Of a stretch of DNA of 64,000 bases, positions 34,601 to 46,322 are shown piece after piece. Within the stretch, counting starts at the first letter, position 1; the number at the start of each line of letters is the position of its first letter. Under the pieces are notes generated by a model. The model was not told where the DNA came from. It was given only the letters and a program-made list of their open reading frames with translations, and did not search any database. The position numbers and the translations under genes were made by a program. This DNA is from Kappaphycus alvarezii (Eukaryota; Rhodophyta; Florideophyceae; Gigartinales; Solieriaceae), in contig NADL03000478.1 of NCBI GenBank assembly GCA_002205965.3, positions 1,389,001 through 1,453,000 on the forward strand, in the 5' to 3' direction.

Positions 34601-37600
34601 CTGAAGCATCCGAGCCTCCTGTCAGAGAGGAGTTTCCAATGTCATCCCAGCCGAGTACCGGAACCGGAGTATCGACTGAGTCATCCCTAGGCAGCTCATC
34701 ACTGCTACCACTTGCAAGCAATTTACCGTTTTCATCTTCCTCACAGAACATCACGATCTTTGTCGCTCCGTCCACAGATATGCTTATAACAACTGCAGGG
34801 TTGTACGTATCAGAGAGTACCATGGCTCGATCACCGACAACATCAATATTTAGGTCGCACTTCTCGTGGCTGTGCGACGGTACACTTGATTTGCGGATGA
34901 TACTTGAGTATCCCTCTGTTTGGGGAGAAGATCCTCTGGTTCTAAGATTCGTATTGATAACAACCTCTGACTGGGAGATGCAAGCGGGTTGTCCCAAGAA
35001 TAACGAGTCGTCTTTCCTGCTCTCACCAGCCACGGACGTTCTTGTGAACCCACCTGAGAAAATGCAATTGCACGATTTCGGCACAAATTGACTATGCGGT
35101 ACGGCGGGTTGTTCCGATCTTCCCGTAAATTATCAAAGCTGTAGACCCACCACCAGTCTCTTGGATGCCACCCGAGCAATGTATTGTTCATGCGTTTTTG
35201 GTCGGTACATTTTCGCTGGCAACTCTCTCGAGTGCCCAATGTTCAACGGAATAGCTGGAGACCATATCCAATCACTCTGACCGCCGTCTTCAGCAACCCT
35301 CAAGTGAACAGCCCGGTACGAGGTCTCTGATCCCAATGAATACCGTGAAATTCACCTGGAGATAAGGTTTTGACCAACCTCATTACACAGTTTCCACGGG
35401 AATCGAGAGCGGATGTTTGACACCATTGCAAAGTTGATGATGTGCAGTTGCAGATCCACGAATGGTTTCTTACCGTGACGATCGAAGTATCTGTGTTTAG
35501 TTCAGCCGGACTTACCTCGATATCCAGAGATAGTCCCGGAGACCAACTTCCATGGGCTTGTCGATATCCTCTAGCATTGATGGGGAGGTCCACCAATCTG
35601 ACTGATCAAGTAAATCATCCCGTGAATTCTCAGCGCTGTGTAATCTTATTGAGAGATAGGGGCCTTCAAAACAGACGAAGTCGTCCGGAGGTTGCTGCGG
35701 AGGGCAGGCGCGAAGATGAAAAGCTTGGCTACCTGCTCCGTAGTAGGAATTACGGCTGCATATCACCAGAGACGAGTCTGACCTATTCCTAATCCAAAAG
35801 CCAGCAAAAATATTGAAGATCAAGTTACTTGCTGGCGTCGAGAGCACAGTCGCTCGGAAATCCCTCCGTGGTTGACCCCTTCCATCAACTGTTCTAATGG
35901 CAGATGGTAACACTACTGCGGTTTTTCTCGAAGCTAGTTCATCGAAGCTTACTTCAGGTCCAAACCGTGCCGGTGTACTTCCATCGAAATCCCCAGCACC
36001 CCGCAAATTGTGATTATCTGCATGGAGTCCAGTACAATTATCGAAGGCCAATGACAAAACGTAGTTTTCCAATTTTGCCCAGAAAAATGAAGATGGGTCT
36101 GTTTCAAAGGTTCTATTGTCCCTGCAGCAATGACGATACCTTCCCTCCCTTTTTCGGCCCCAGTTCTAACTTCAGCTGATAACTCTCGCTGAACTACACG
36201 GTATGAAAGAGTTCGCGGAAGATTATTACAGAGGACCACAGGTGCTCTCGCAACAATGTCTACCCAAGGAAAGGTATCTCGTTCCTGTGAGCTCAATGGA
36301 TGAATGCACTGGTTGTTACGGCGAAAAGGAAGTCAGTGGACCCCCCTGCGTGCTTCGACATCTGATTGAGCATTCTGCCTCGACGCGTTGCCGAATTTCG
36401 GGAATCTGTGACATTCGAATGTCTGTCTGGCAACTCCCGCACATTCTTTGTTAGCCACGACAAACTTGGAAGGGCAGGGCTCCAATCGAACAAAACTCGG
36501 GACGGCATGCCTGGTATCTCAGATATTGCCTCTGTCCTACGCTGTTCCCAAAACGTGGCCTGATCGAATCATGCAATGCTCACAATTGATTGGAAGGGCA
36601 AGCGACTTCCCCGCGCAATCACCTCAGAGGACCCAGAGCTGCATTCCCCAACGGCATCGTCGACGTTTTCAATACGCAGCTCCACGGGAGCTTCTGTTTT
36701 GTTCAGAAAACGAAACAAGGATCTCAAAGTACACACAGGGATCCCGTTCGCCATTTCTACCTCCCACATGACATGTATTGGGCGAGAGGGCTCTTCGTGT
36801 TTCAAGATCATCGCGAGAGCTCGATAAATTTTGCGAGGGATAAAACGTGACACAATGCTTACCAATTTCAGCTGCTGACAAATCTAATGGTATGAAACTT
36901 GGAATAAACAGGCGGCACTTCAACGCCTGATCTCTCCTACTCCTTTCTCCTGTGGCGGTAGATGATACCAAGTCTTCAGAGTGAATACCTGCTTCAACCT
37001 CAGTATTGTTGACAACCAAAGTCTTGCTCGGGGATCCCATCCAGGCCATATATACGGGAATCCCTAGCTCATTGCGCATCAAGAAAGCCGCAACACTTGG
37101 TCGTCGGGTAGGTAACTTCTCCGTGCTTTGAACTGATCTGTATATCCCTTGGCCCTCTTCCTCATGAGCAATTTCCAAGCTATCTGCATTACCTGCTCGT
37201 CGTCGGGTGGTAGCACTCTTTAACGATTTCACCACCGTGACAACCGTGGAGACAGTGGTCGGAGTAACATTGACATTAAGGCGTTCTTCGGATTTGATTA
37301 CTATGGCCCTCGTACCGCTATTGCCGTGGCTTACGCTTGCTGAGAGTGGCCATGACTCCACTGCTGGTTCCCACCAGCCTTTTTTTGCATTGAACAAATC
37401 CATCGCGATCTCACCGTGCACTTGTACCATGCTCCCCACATGGGCGTTGATATCAAAAGACTTCAACCGAATTTCAAGTACAGGTATATATCTGCCGCTT
37501 GCCTCATCAGTAATAAGATACCTTGCGTTGGGTATAGTTACAGATAAGCTCATATTCTCTCGTGCCTTCCGAATTCCTTCTTTCTTTGAGTCCTTTGGTA

Positions 37601-40600
37601 GACCTCCTGCGGACCTGAGGAGGCTAGAAGACTGGACCCATTGCCGCCCTTGCAAATAGGTGGTTTTCATTCTAGATGGACGAGTTATTAACGATTTTAG
37701 GAGTGGAACCTCCCCGACATTAATGAGGCAGAGGACAGAATCCACAGATATGTTCAGACGACATCCACCTTCATCAACTTGAGCAGCTGTGTATTCGATG
37801 AAAGAGTTTGTCGGATAGACCAAAGGAATGATGCTTTTCTCTAATTGGGGTGCGTAGACAACCTGCACAGGACTACTGACATCTGCACGGATTGGATGCG
37901 GAAACGCCGGCGATGTAGAAACTTCAACTTGCGTTGACTGCAAGGATACGGTTTTGGCACCTGTTCCCCTCATCCAATCTATCTTCAGCTGAAATTCTCC
38001 GGTAAAAGCAACAGCTCGATCATCACCCTTGTTCTCGTCAGTGCGCAAAACCACCTGTGAGTTGCTGAGTAAGACTGTCATTGTGCGACCGATATATGGA
38101 ATGTCGGGGCCAGCGATGATGTCTCGAGATACGGCCACCCTGGAATAGCTAAGAAGGTAAGATCCAGGACCAACTCGGGAACTACCTCAACTTGCAAGCC
38201 CTTGAGATAGACAACAATTGAAGGTCTATCCCTGTTTTCCTTTTCATACGTTAGAGTTATGTTTTCACTTCCTTTTGTCTGCTCAGTACTACTTCCTCCA
38301 GTTGTCGCATCTCCCATTTGGACTCCGGTTGAACAGGGACCACAAACATTTCTGATTGAGCTGACCTCTCCGAGTCAAGTCTTGAATCGCAAGTAGATTC
38401 CCGGCTAGTTCAAAAAATAGGTGGTAAGGATTGCTGTAAGTGAAGCGCAGCACTAAATCACGGAAATATAGTCCCAACACCTTGCAGGATTCATTGAGAC
38501 GTCCATCCACGCGAAAGTTCAATGCTAAGGTGAGGCATGGATACATCAATATCAACAACAGATTTTCTCTGTCCCTTGTGCAGATGACGCAGCTGTCGTT
38601 TCTCCTCTTGACCAGTCGACATATTTATGTCTAGGTTGAATATTTCAGCCTCCGAGGACACCCCCACCTGCACGTGACGTGTAGATTCCATCTCATCGAG
38701 GTCACTAACGTCTATCGAAAGTTCCGAACCATTTATGGTTTCTGCCAAATTCTCCGTTAGATGAAATAAAGAACTGTGTACTGCGCTTCGCAAAGCTCGA
38801 TGAGGGCATTCTGAGACATTTGCAAATGCACACTGAGGGCATACGGAACGGCCTCCGTGTCTAAACTGATATTCTTGCTGTGACTCCTCTGAACTGTCAT
38901 GTCAGCTTCAAAATCCTGCATGAATGCGGATGCAAAAGGCCTAGAATCATCCCCGTCCAAAACATTATTCGGTACGTATTCAACAGCGTACTGAACACCC
39001 TCAAACTTTGTGCACCATCGCATCTCGTCATCATTTCCTAATTCATTCTTAAAATAGATTCTTGAGGTGTTGATAGTTAATGCTTCAGAGGAGCATCCGG
39101 AATGTCGTGGAATCCGCGCGGTTAGCTCTGACAACTGCATATTGATCATTACTGCGGACCTCGGCCTGGCAGCTTTTTCCGGGAGAGAATGCGATGCATG
39201 ACTTGCGATGCTTTGGTCCCCGACCTGATCTAGAACAACTTGAATAACTGGGTTAATTCCTTCCATTAACGCTGAGAAATATTGCTGCAATACAAAGGAA
39301 AAGCGATAAAGGAGGCAAGCCTTGATTCCCTAAACGAAGCTCGGAATTCATAATGTTCGTTTGCGGCTTTGGGTATACATAGAACCCATTCATCTTTCTC
39401 CGATGAATTGCTAGATGGGGTACCCTCCCTCGTGTGGGTTGCGTTACCCGCCGACGCAGGCACTTTCTCATAGGTTAGCACAGCCCCATGGTCGGCTATA
39501 GGGGCAGTTAAGTCCTTCACTGAAAAATATTGGAAGTCTCCCCACGCCTTCATATTTGCGCTCTGATCTCGAAGGAACTTGATCTTGCTGTTCCTCACTT
39601 CCACAAACGCGATTGCTCCACCAGAGGCTACCAGCTGAAAACTGAAGCCATCAAATTGCGAGGTAAGTAATATTCTACTGCGACGAGTGGCAGCACCAAC
39701 AGCTGCCTCTTCCCCCGTCACCAAATCCGCATCAGAGCTAGCCTCTCTGGAGATATCTCCGCTGTGGGACTGCTCGACAGGTGGAGATTGATCGCTAGCA
39801 GTCTGATGGGTGGCGCTTCGGGCGGCCCTGTACACCCTGTAAAAGAAGGAGGCTAGCCGAATATAGGTCTCTCGAACACAGACAACGTTAAGCGAAAGAA
39901 AGCGAACAGAAAACGTATGCTCGTTAGAGACCAGATCGAGCGTGTAATGGATATTGACGAAGTCTTCTCCCATCACGACAGGCCGCCTTACGTTTCCAGT
40001 TGCAGAGGACAAACTGCTAGGTGGAGAAAATCCCCTTGATCCCGTGAATGTTCCGGCGTGAACAAGTTCCCTAAATGCAGCTGTGCGCCCCCTGCTGGCG
40101 TCCGTCACAGACCAACTTTGAAGCCTGAAGCTAGCCTGTAAAGTTTTCCTACCCGTTTTCACAACACCAGCTTGCATATTCGATGCAATCGCAGTTACGA
40201 GTCTAGCTTCGTTTGTGTTTCGAAGTTCGATAGACACCTTCTGAACCAATATTTTCACGTCGTAAGAGGCAAGAGAAGTCGGTGGGGGCCCGTCCTCATC
40301 AACCCACGGGGATATCCGTGCCTCTTGAAAATGGCTCGCAATTTGATTCGATTCAGAATAAGAGATGGCTAAGTCCTCATCATCTCTAGCAACAGCTCGC
40401 CACCCATCCCCAGAGGGGTGCCCTGAATACGACCCACTTCGGTGTACAATCTTCGGTCGCAATTCTTTTCCCCATCGTCGAGCTTCTACAACAATATGCT
40501 GGAGTGCGGCTTGCGTCAAAATTAAGTTCAAGCCTGGGATATTTCCCCTTACACGAACTTTTGCAATTTTGTTGCCTTCAAGATTGCTGAGCCTCATCTC

Positions 40601-43454
40601 CGCGGAAGCATGGGCCACTTGAACTACACTAGAATCTCGCAGAGTTTGAAGGATGAAACGGAGGGAAAACGGGCGCACTATTCTTTCGACACCCGTCGTA
40701 TCGGAATGATATTGGGATGCAAAATCATGACTTGATAGAGTTTCAACCGTAGGACTGTCAATCCTTCTTTCAAGATGCTGTGAGATCGCTGTGGACAGGC
40801 TTGGAGAGAAGTAAACTCCCAAGTCATCCAGTGTGAGAACATAACTAGAGTAGTGCACATAACGCGAGTCTTGATCAACATGGGAAGGGTCAACCACTGG
40901 TGAACTTTCTGAAGTACAAACACCTAGAGTACCCATGTTCATAACGACAGCTGAAGCAGACTCGATTGAACCTGGGAAAATAAACCGTGGTGCTAGGATA
41001 ACAGCATTGATTTGCATAGGCACTTTGTTAGCAAGCAAAGCCTTCTCTAACTCCATGCGCAGCTCTGCTATCCTTGCTCCTGCAGCGGCCCCAAGAAATG
41101 CCATGATTGGGTCCTGAGCCATTCCTTTTGGCTGCCAGAACTTCAATCCCCACACAAATGAACCTTTTGGACCGTCAACGATAGCCTCCAAGGTCGCAAC
41201 AGAGACATCCAGTTTACTGGCGGGTACTGTCGAAGAGCCCATCCCACTTGGACTGGTTTGAGAATAGCGGAAGGCAGCAACATACTTCTGCGTGCTATGT
41301 TCACAGTGTAGGTTGCCCCAAAATTCGCTTTCTGCAACCCTAAAGGACGAGGAAGGTGTTGAATCTCTGCTTTCGCTACTGCCCCGAGCTCGCCGTCTCG
41401 ATTCCTTTCGCTCGGTACCAGAATTGTCACAGACACCAGGAGCTCGCTCGTTGTCAAGGCTACCAACTACTTCGGGTTGGTCTTCCCCAAAATCGCCATC
41501 GCCGTTAGAGCATGTGTCATCTTCGTACAGTAACTCCTTCGCAGGATTTGATCCGCTTCTGATTGCCTCAATCGCCTCAGAGACATTGGAAGGGTATGCG
41601 AACCCGTCACTTGGTGGACCACTGCTCGTTTCATGCACATCAGGAACTTGAGCGACGCGACTGTACACCATTTTGGTGTCATGTAGAAGATCCCACGCCT
41701 CAATATTTCCCAAAAGTGCCTCCACTGTCAAAGATCCTCCTGCTGTGTACATGATGCCGACCTGCAAACCTTTCAATTCGAGAGCCACGCGGGGAGTGGA
41801 CGACTTGGGGTATCCATTCTGAGCTAGCCGAATACTTGCGGCCTGCAGAAGGAATGCTGCTCGAAGTGCTACGGGATCGCCAGCCCCCTGAGTTGAAAGC
41901 ATTGACCCAACCTTCGGCTGCCGTGAATCACTTTTTTCATGTGTGGAGCCGGAGGTCCCTATGGAATTCGTATAGTCTTCTTCAATAGTACGTCTTTCTT
42001 CCTCAGATTTCTCATCCGTGTACCCAAGCATTCTCCAAAGTGTACTGACAGTTGTTCCGTCGCTTTGCTGATCTCCCGCTGTCGGTGAGGCCCGAGCTCC
42101 GACAGGACTCCAGTGCTCCCCGTCTTCCTCAATCTTAAGATCGACATAGTCTCGAAGCGAAATAACCTCCTCGTATGAAAGCTCGTCCTCAAACTTTTCG
42201 AGCTCGTCTGCAATGTCTCTCGGTTCCTCCACAGCCATACGCCGCGCTTTCAGTAGCGATTTCCGTCGCACGTAATACTGGAAACTACGCTCCAGAGCCT
42301 CACGAGTGCCCTCCTCCGTAAACATCAACAACCTTCTCCTTCGCTCACTGAAACCTGGTAGCAATTGATCGACCGCCCAGAGCCACCTTCCCTTGGGCGT
42401 CTTTGGACGAAATCCTCGAGTTGCAAGCTTCGCAAAGTATACTGAGGTTTGCAGCAAGCAAGCATACTGCACATCATCTAAGTCGATGACAAGGTCTGGA
42501 AACCGAACGTCGATATCCATAGGAGGTTCCGTACATGCTTCTGCCGAACCCGCTGATGATCTGCCCGACGCAAGAAATCTCAAGCGCAGCGACCCATCCA
42601 CAGGGTGCAACAAGCACTGCACGTAATCGTCGTCCTTGCTATCTCCGCCACTCGAAATTCCACCGTGACAAACTGCTTTAGCATTTCCGGCGTCTCAAAC
42701 TTGGTCCCACCCCCACCAGGAGCAGTTCCTCCTGATAATCCCGGGGCACCTCTTGGTGTTATTGGCGCCCAATCAATGCGAAACCCAGTTACCTCCAGCA
42801 GCTTCCTAGTTATATTATTGGGACCCTCGGCAATACGTTCCACAAAGGCCTCTTGCCAGCTCTCATCAGTGGAAATGACTTTGAGTGAGTCGCAGCCGAC
42901 TGAGGCAACGTACGGCCTGCGTGGGTCAGAGAAGGGATCTTCGAAGCGCAACAGAATGCCTTTGAGCGTAATCTGGATGTTGTCAATAATTTTTGCGCGC
43001 AATTGATCGCTCACCAACCATGACGCCCAACGGTACCCGCGGTGGCCTCATCAGAAACTCCCCAACTTGCCTCTCGCACAGCATCATCCGTATTCAACTT
43101 GGCACGAGTAATGCGCCTCTCACGAATTCGCAGCTCTGAATCGTCGGAGCCGTCACCACGGACCGGACGAGCCATGATGGTAATATCCTCCATCAGGATC
43201 TGAACCGGTGTTGTACCGATAGTTTTCCATGGAACTTGAAGACGGAGGAGACCGATGAAACCAGCCTCGACGGTGACGGGAAGGTCCATGCCTAGAGTTT
43301 CAAATAACACAGCGAGGGCCTCTGGGCGCAAGGCGACGCCACGAAGCTCAACGAGGCCGGACCACGCGCCAAATCGGACTGAGTCGCGGTCAATTCCCTC
43401 CAGGTACTGGCCCAGGACACGGGTGAGAACGTCAGCGAGAACAGATTCCAACAT
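31562..43454 (-). CDS. VPS13: VPS13-family bridge-like lipid transfer protein
   Basis: A giant rod-shaped protein that moves phospholipids between membranes at contact sites. The start (43454) begins MLESVLADVLTRVLGQYLEG and keeps the chorein pattern, including a WSGLVELRGVALRPEAL segment and an LQVPWK block. Next come AKIIDNIQITLKGILLRFED and a long middle region of repeating beta-groove segments (42622-39266 is one unbroken 1118-codon frame). The SHR-BD-like part lies at about 36.3-35.1 kb, the GVSVI...QIDNQLERTPYPV block at about 34.4 kb, the C-terminal GNPAALFDAVGTGARDFFVE block at about 33.6 kb, a PH-like region, and a UBA at the end. The span of about 3960 codons is normal for VPS13. 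The reading frame changes about 20 times, with only one in-frame stop. Several changes are one-base losses in short homopolymers (GG near 42639, GGG near 38137, CCTTTT near 36326). I infer sequence errors, or possibly tiny introns, rather than decay. Confidence 0.9.
32850..33751 (-). other. VPS13 conserved C-terminal region
   Basis: HHFAVLVKEYYVSQARNQRI and LVGNPAALFDAVGTGARDFF are followed by a Gly-rich stretch: ARQGGAGGLLKGIGRAFIGG, then VAKPVAGAIDLVAEPAAGLS. These are the hallmark ATG2-C-like helices that in VPS13 anchor the protein to the acceptor membrane or lipid droplets. A PH-like region follows (32956 to about 32700), with EKIRVALVTMKDVVIATL. Confidence 0.85.
35133..36340 (-). other. 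VPS13 SHR-BD-like (DUF1162) region
   Basis: Spread over four frames. Markers are VARAPVVLCNNLPRTLSYRV, SPGLSLDIEVSPAELNTDTS, VRNHSWICN-type 'N' block, LSPGEFHGIHWDQRP and WIWSPAIPLNI. The order matches the C-terminal third of VPS13, where this region binds adaptor proteins containing Pro-x-Pro motifs. Confidence 0.7.
36560..36583 (-). other. In-frame TGA inside VPS13; candidate 24-nt intron
   Basis: The same frame is open on both sides of a TGA at 36569-36571. On the minus strand the stop lies in a 24-base segment starting GTGAGC and ending TCAG, whose removal would keep the frame. A nearby segment (36820-36862, 43 bases, GTAAGC to GAG) would likewise join two frames. A point mutation is the alternative. 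Confidence 0.3.
43155..43454 (-). other. VPS13 N-terminal chorein domain
   Basis: First about 100 residues: an N-terminal amphipathic helix, the FGAWSGLVELRGVALRPEAL segment, LDLPV-like DLPVTVEAGFIGLLRL, then PWK and a QILMEDITIMARP strand. In the family this end faces the donor membrane, usually the ER, and starts the lipid-conducting groove. Confidence 0.9.
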
Positions 43455-44384
43455 TTTTGGGGTAGGGACTGTTGAGGGTCTTGGATGAGAAGGTCCGCTA
43501 GGAAATTGAGAATGGAGAAGTTAGATATTGGACGCAATCTGTACTCAGCAGACGGTTGAAGGCATCGTCGGGGTGAAGCAGAGGTAAGGCACAACGGTTA
43601 CGTTGAGACGGGATAGGAATGGTCCGAATTCTTTGGGCGAAGCAAAACCGTTTTTGATGACGGAAATTGGAATCGGTGATTTCTGATTCCAATCCGAGGT
43701 TTATGGTGTTTAGGCTTCTTAGAGAGCGTCAAGCAACGATTCGAAATACTGTACAGTACGGTACAGTATTTCGAATCGTTGCTTGGTACCTATGGTCGTT
43801 TACAGTAATTACAGCTTTCTTGCTAGCGTGAAAGTTATTGTCACTGCTACAGCAAGACTTTAGGTCCACCCCATCGCCCTCCCTCTCTAGCCTATCTCCT
43901 CAAATGCTGTTTCGCTCTTCTCGGCGCCGGCGCTGCACTTGAGGCGGGCGCCGGACCTATGTCAGCTCGCATGTCCTAGCGACGGAACAAACATGACTCA
44001 ACAGCTTTCGTTGCACCGTTATTGCTGATGGCTATTTCGAGTGGATTGTCGTCCTGCGACCCCGGCGCAGGTGGGACGACCCGGGAAAGGCGTGTGAGGA
44101 CGGCTCTTCCAATCGAACAGGGTTTTCAAAATTAGCTGTTTCCTATCGCTTTTCAACCTATGTACTGTCTTTGTCACAGTCTCCGAAGGAACGTGGTCTG
44201 CACAGTCCCGTCAGTCTGTCAGCAAGTGCGTCCGTAGTTTTCTTCATTGTGGATGTCGACGTCTGTAAGTGGTCATGCTTATATTAGAAGTCATTTCAAG
44301 CTGCCTGGATCTCGGATGCAGACGGTAGAATTTTCTTCTGGTCCCCTTTCGTCTTTGTTCGAGTGGGTTATGGTTATGGGTGCC
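43455..44384. other. VPS13 5' flank
   Basis: Upstream of the VPS13 start. I see no clear TATA box. It contains the perfect hairpin at 43730-43785 and otherwise no coding signal or repeat that I recognise. Confidence 0.5.
43730..43785. repeat. Perfect 25-bp-stem hairpin
   Basis: The arms at 43730-43754 and 43761-43785 are exact reverse complements, CAAGCAACGATTCG... against ...CGAATCGTTGCTTG, with loop AGTACG. The stem centre is built from GTACAGTA. It lies 276 bp upstream of the VPS13 start codon. Confidence 0.95.
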
Positions 44385-44614
44385 TGATGGGGACAGACGT
44401 TGCATTCTGGATTGTTTTTATGATTTAAGTACAGTACAGTACAGTGTACAGTACAACTACAGTACTACACATACTACAGGCGATTACGGCGTATTTACAA
44501 ACGCATCCGGGCTGAAGAGTATGCCCTTTATGTAGTCTGAGGAGCTGAAGTCAGCAATGTAAACGGATTTAAACAATACTTTTCATTGTCCCCATATATC
44601 GCCCAAAACATGTA

Positions 44615-45846
44615 GCCCCCCCCGGAAAAAACTATAGGTACACATTCAAGTGGACGTCGTTTCCTCAAATGAAAAGTATGGTAACGCCATTATCAGTAGT
44701 TTATCGTACAGCCTTTGTCTCTAATGACCTCCTCGCATCGCTTTGGCATCGTATAAACCAATCTTTCTAAGGTAGCCGCGGTAATAGAGGCCGAACATTC
44801 CAGAATGAAGTCAGCTAAAGAGTCAACGTTATCAAACTGTCTCTGGTTAGCACACACAGCGCGAACTAAGTCCCCCCAAAGATTCTCCATAGGGCTAAGA
44901 TCGGGGAAGAAGGCAGGCCACTGCAGAACAGATACAAATTGGGTTTTCAGCCAGTTCTTAGTCACAAATGCTCAGTGGCAAGGAGCCCCGTCTTGAATAA
45001 AAGTCCAATTTAAAGGGAAGATTCTTGGAAAATGGAAATAAATGATTCTCCAAGGTCTGAGTATACTTGTATCGATCTTGCTTTCCGTGTAAGATAACCA
45101 AGTAAGATTTTTGTGCCCCTGCAAAACATGCCCACACCATTAAAGATTCACCCCCATTTTCCCTCTTCGGGAACCATTGCTTCTCTTTTCTCAAATCATG
45201 CCACTTGAATGCTAAACCGTCTGGACCATTTAAGTTGAACTTCTTCTCACCGGACCACACAACAGAACTCCACATAGACTCCGTCCAATGTAAGCGTTCA
45301 CGTGCCCATTACATGCGAGCATTTTTATGTTTTTGTTTCATAGCTAGTGTCCTTGAAATTCGGTTGTAACGGAGAAAGGGTGCGTTATGCAGCACATGGC
45401 GGACGAGGCGTGGGGATTCATCGAGTTTTATACTTTTACCAATACCAGAAGAACCTAAATTTGCACGTGAAGCCTCTCGAATAATTCTCCTCGTGTTCCC
45501 AGACGACATTTTTTTGGTCTCCCGCCAGGTTTTTTGCGATTGTACCTATCCTCATCACGCATAAACGAGACGATTACATTGCGAGGACGGCCCAGTTCCC
45601 TAGAAATCTGAGAAACAGGCATGAAGATCGCAGGGTGCCCAAGAATTTGCCATTTCTCGAAAGTTGAAAGACGTTTACTTCTCGGCATTTTGGAGGCGTT
45701 GAGAGGAATTGAGAGTTGGCCATGGCATCATAGAACGTTCAAAGGCTTGATGGGCTACTGTTATATCCAGTTTTTGTGGGATCAACTTGCTCTAACCCGC
45801 TAAAACTTGATAGCAAACTGTACCTATAGTTTTATCCGGGGCGGTT
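44615..45846 (-). mobile_element. Tc1/mariner-type transposon
   Basis: About 1.23 kb, the normal Tc1 size. The terminal inverted repeats at 44615-44640 and 45821-45846 share CCCCGGA.AAAACTATAGGTA (22 of 26 positions). A TA dinucleotide flanks the left end at 44613-44614. The single gene inside runs on the minus strand. Confidence 0.85.
44693..45688 (-). pseudogene. Tc1-like transposase, broken
   Basis: About 332 codons, the family length. The N-terminal paired HTH starts MPRSKRLSTFEKWQILG and is followed by a GRPKK AT-hook-like motif. The DDE part shows VVWSGEKKFNLNGPDG, where the first catalytic position (usually WSDE) reads WSGE, then IQDGAPCH with the second Asp, and FFPDLSPMENLWGDL with the catalytic Glu (a DD34E layout). 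Breaks: a shift in an A7 run near 45510, a stop at 45309-45311, a shift in a T4 run near 45000 and a TGA just after GAPCH. Loss of the first Asp makes it inactive even if the frame were restored. Confidence 0.85.
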
Positions 45847-45984
45847 TGGCATTTCGCGCCATAACATGGGACCTAATTGTTATTGTTTAAAACTGTTTAG
45901 ACCTATGTTACCAGCGTTTAAAACTTAATAAAAAAGATAATCTTAGAGCCTGATTTCTGTTCTTAATAGGGCACAAGCGTAAAT

Positions 45985-46021
45985 AAGGACAAATGTCCTA
46001 TAGTTTTTTCCACCACTGTAC
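45985..46021. repeat. Second Tc1-type terminus outside the inner element
   Basis: Reads CCTATAGTTTTTTCCACCAC followed by TGTA, the form of a Tc1-family right end. It lies about 150 bp outside the inner element's terminal repeat, exactly where the gypsy LTR resumes. It contains the palindrome AGGACA-AA-TGTCCT just inside. It looks like the remaining end of an older, outer element. Confidence 0.55.
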
Positions 46022-46322
46022 AGTACAGTACTGTATAGTACATGTTATAGTTGTATTTTAGACTACTTTAAAGTACAGTACTGAAACTTTTCTATTTTCT
46101 AGGAAGCACCGGCCGCTTTTGGCAAGGCGCGTTTCGGTGCTTGCCTATACTATACATATATGTAGGATAGATGTGATGCGCGTGAGTAAACGGAGGCAAT
46201 ACAACGACCGACACCAACTTGGTACTCTTGCGCAGGACTGAAACTCCAGGCGCCAGCGCGGTACTTGTCGACGGCACTAGCGATGTGTGCGAATTCTTTT
46301 TTTTTTCTGAGAGAACGTCGTT

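Larger units (their letters stand above)
44385..46218 (+). repeat. 5' LTR of gypsy 2, interrupted
   Basis: The left part (44385 to about 44454) matches 50537-50600 (TGATGGGGACA.ACGTT, CATTCTGGATTGTTTTTA). The right part (about 46017-46218) matches 50600-50764 (CGGCCGCTTTTGGC, GATGTGATGCGCGTGAG, AAACGGAGGCAA). The 1.56 kb in between is absent from the 3' LTR. Confidence 0.8.

Noticed and set aside
34567-35091. 174-codon plus-strand frame
   Set aside because: Antisense to a conserved VPS13 block (QIDNQLERTPYPV region); low-complexity Ser-rich composition.
39266-39310. 20-nt intron ending TTGCAG between two VPS13 frames
   Set aside because: It has a good acceptor but would start with GC, and a single-base indel explains the frame change equally well.
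43011-43080. Spliced intron between the first two VPS13 frames (GTGAGC at 43014)
   Set aside because: Using that donor would remove the conserved KIIDNIQ block, so a simple frame error upstream is more likely.
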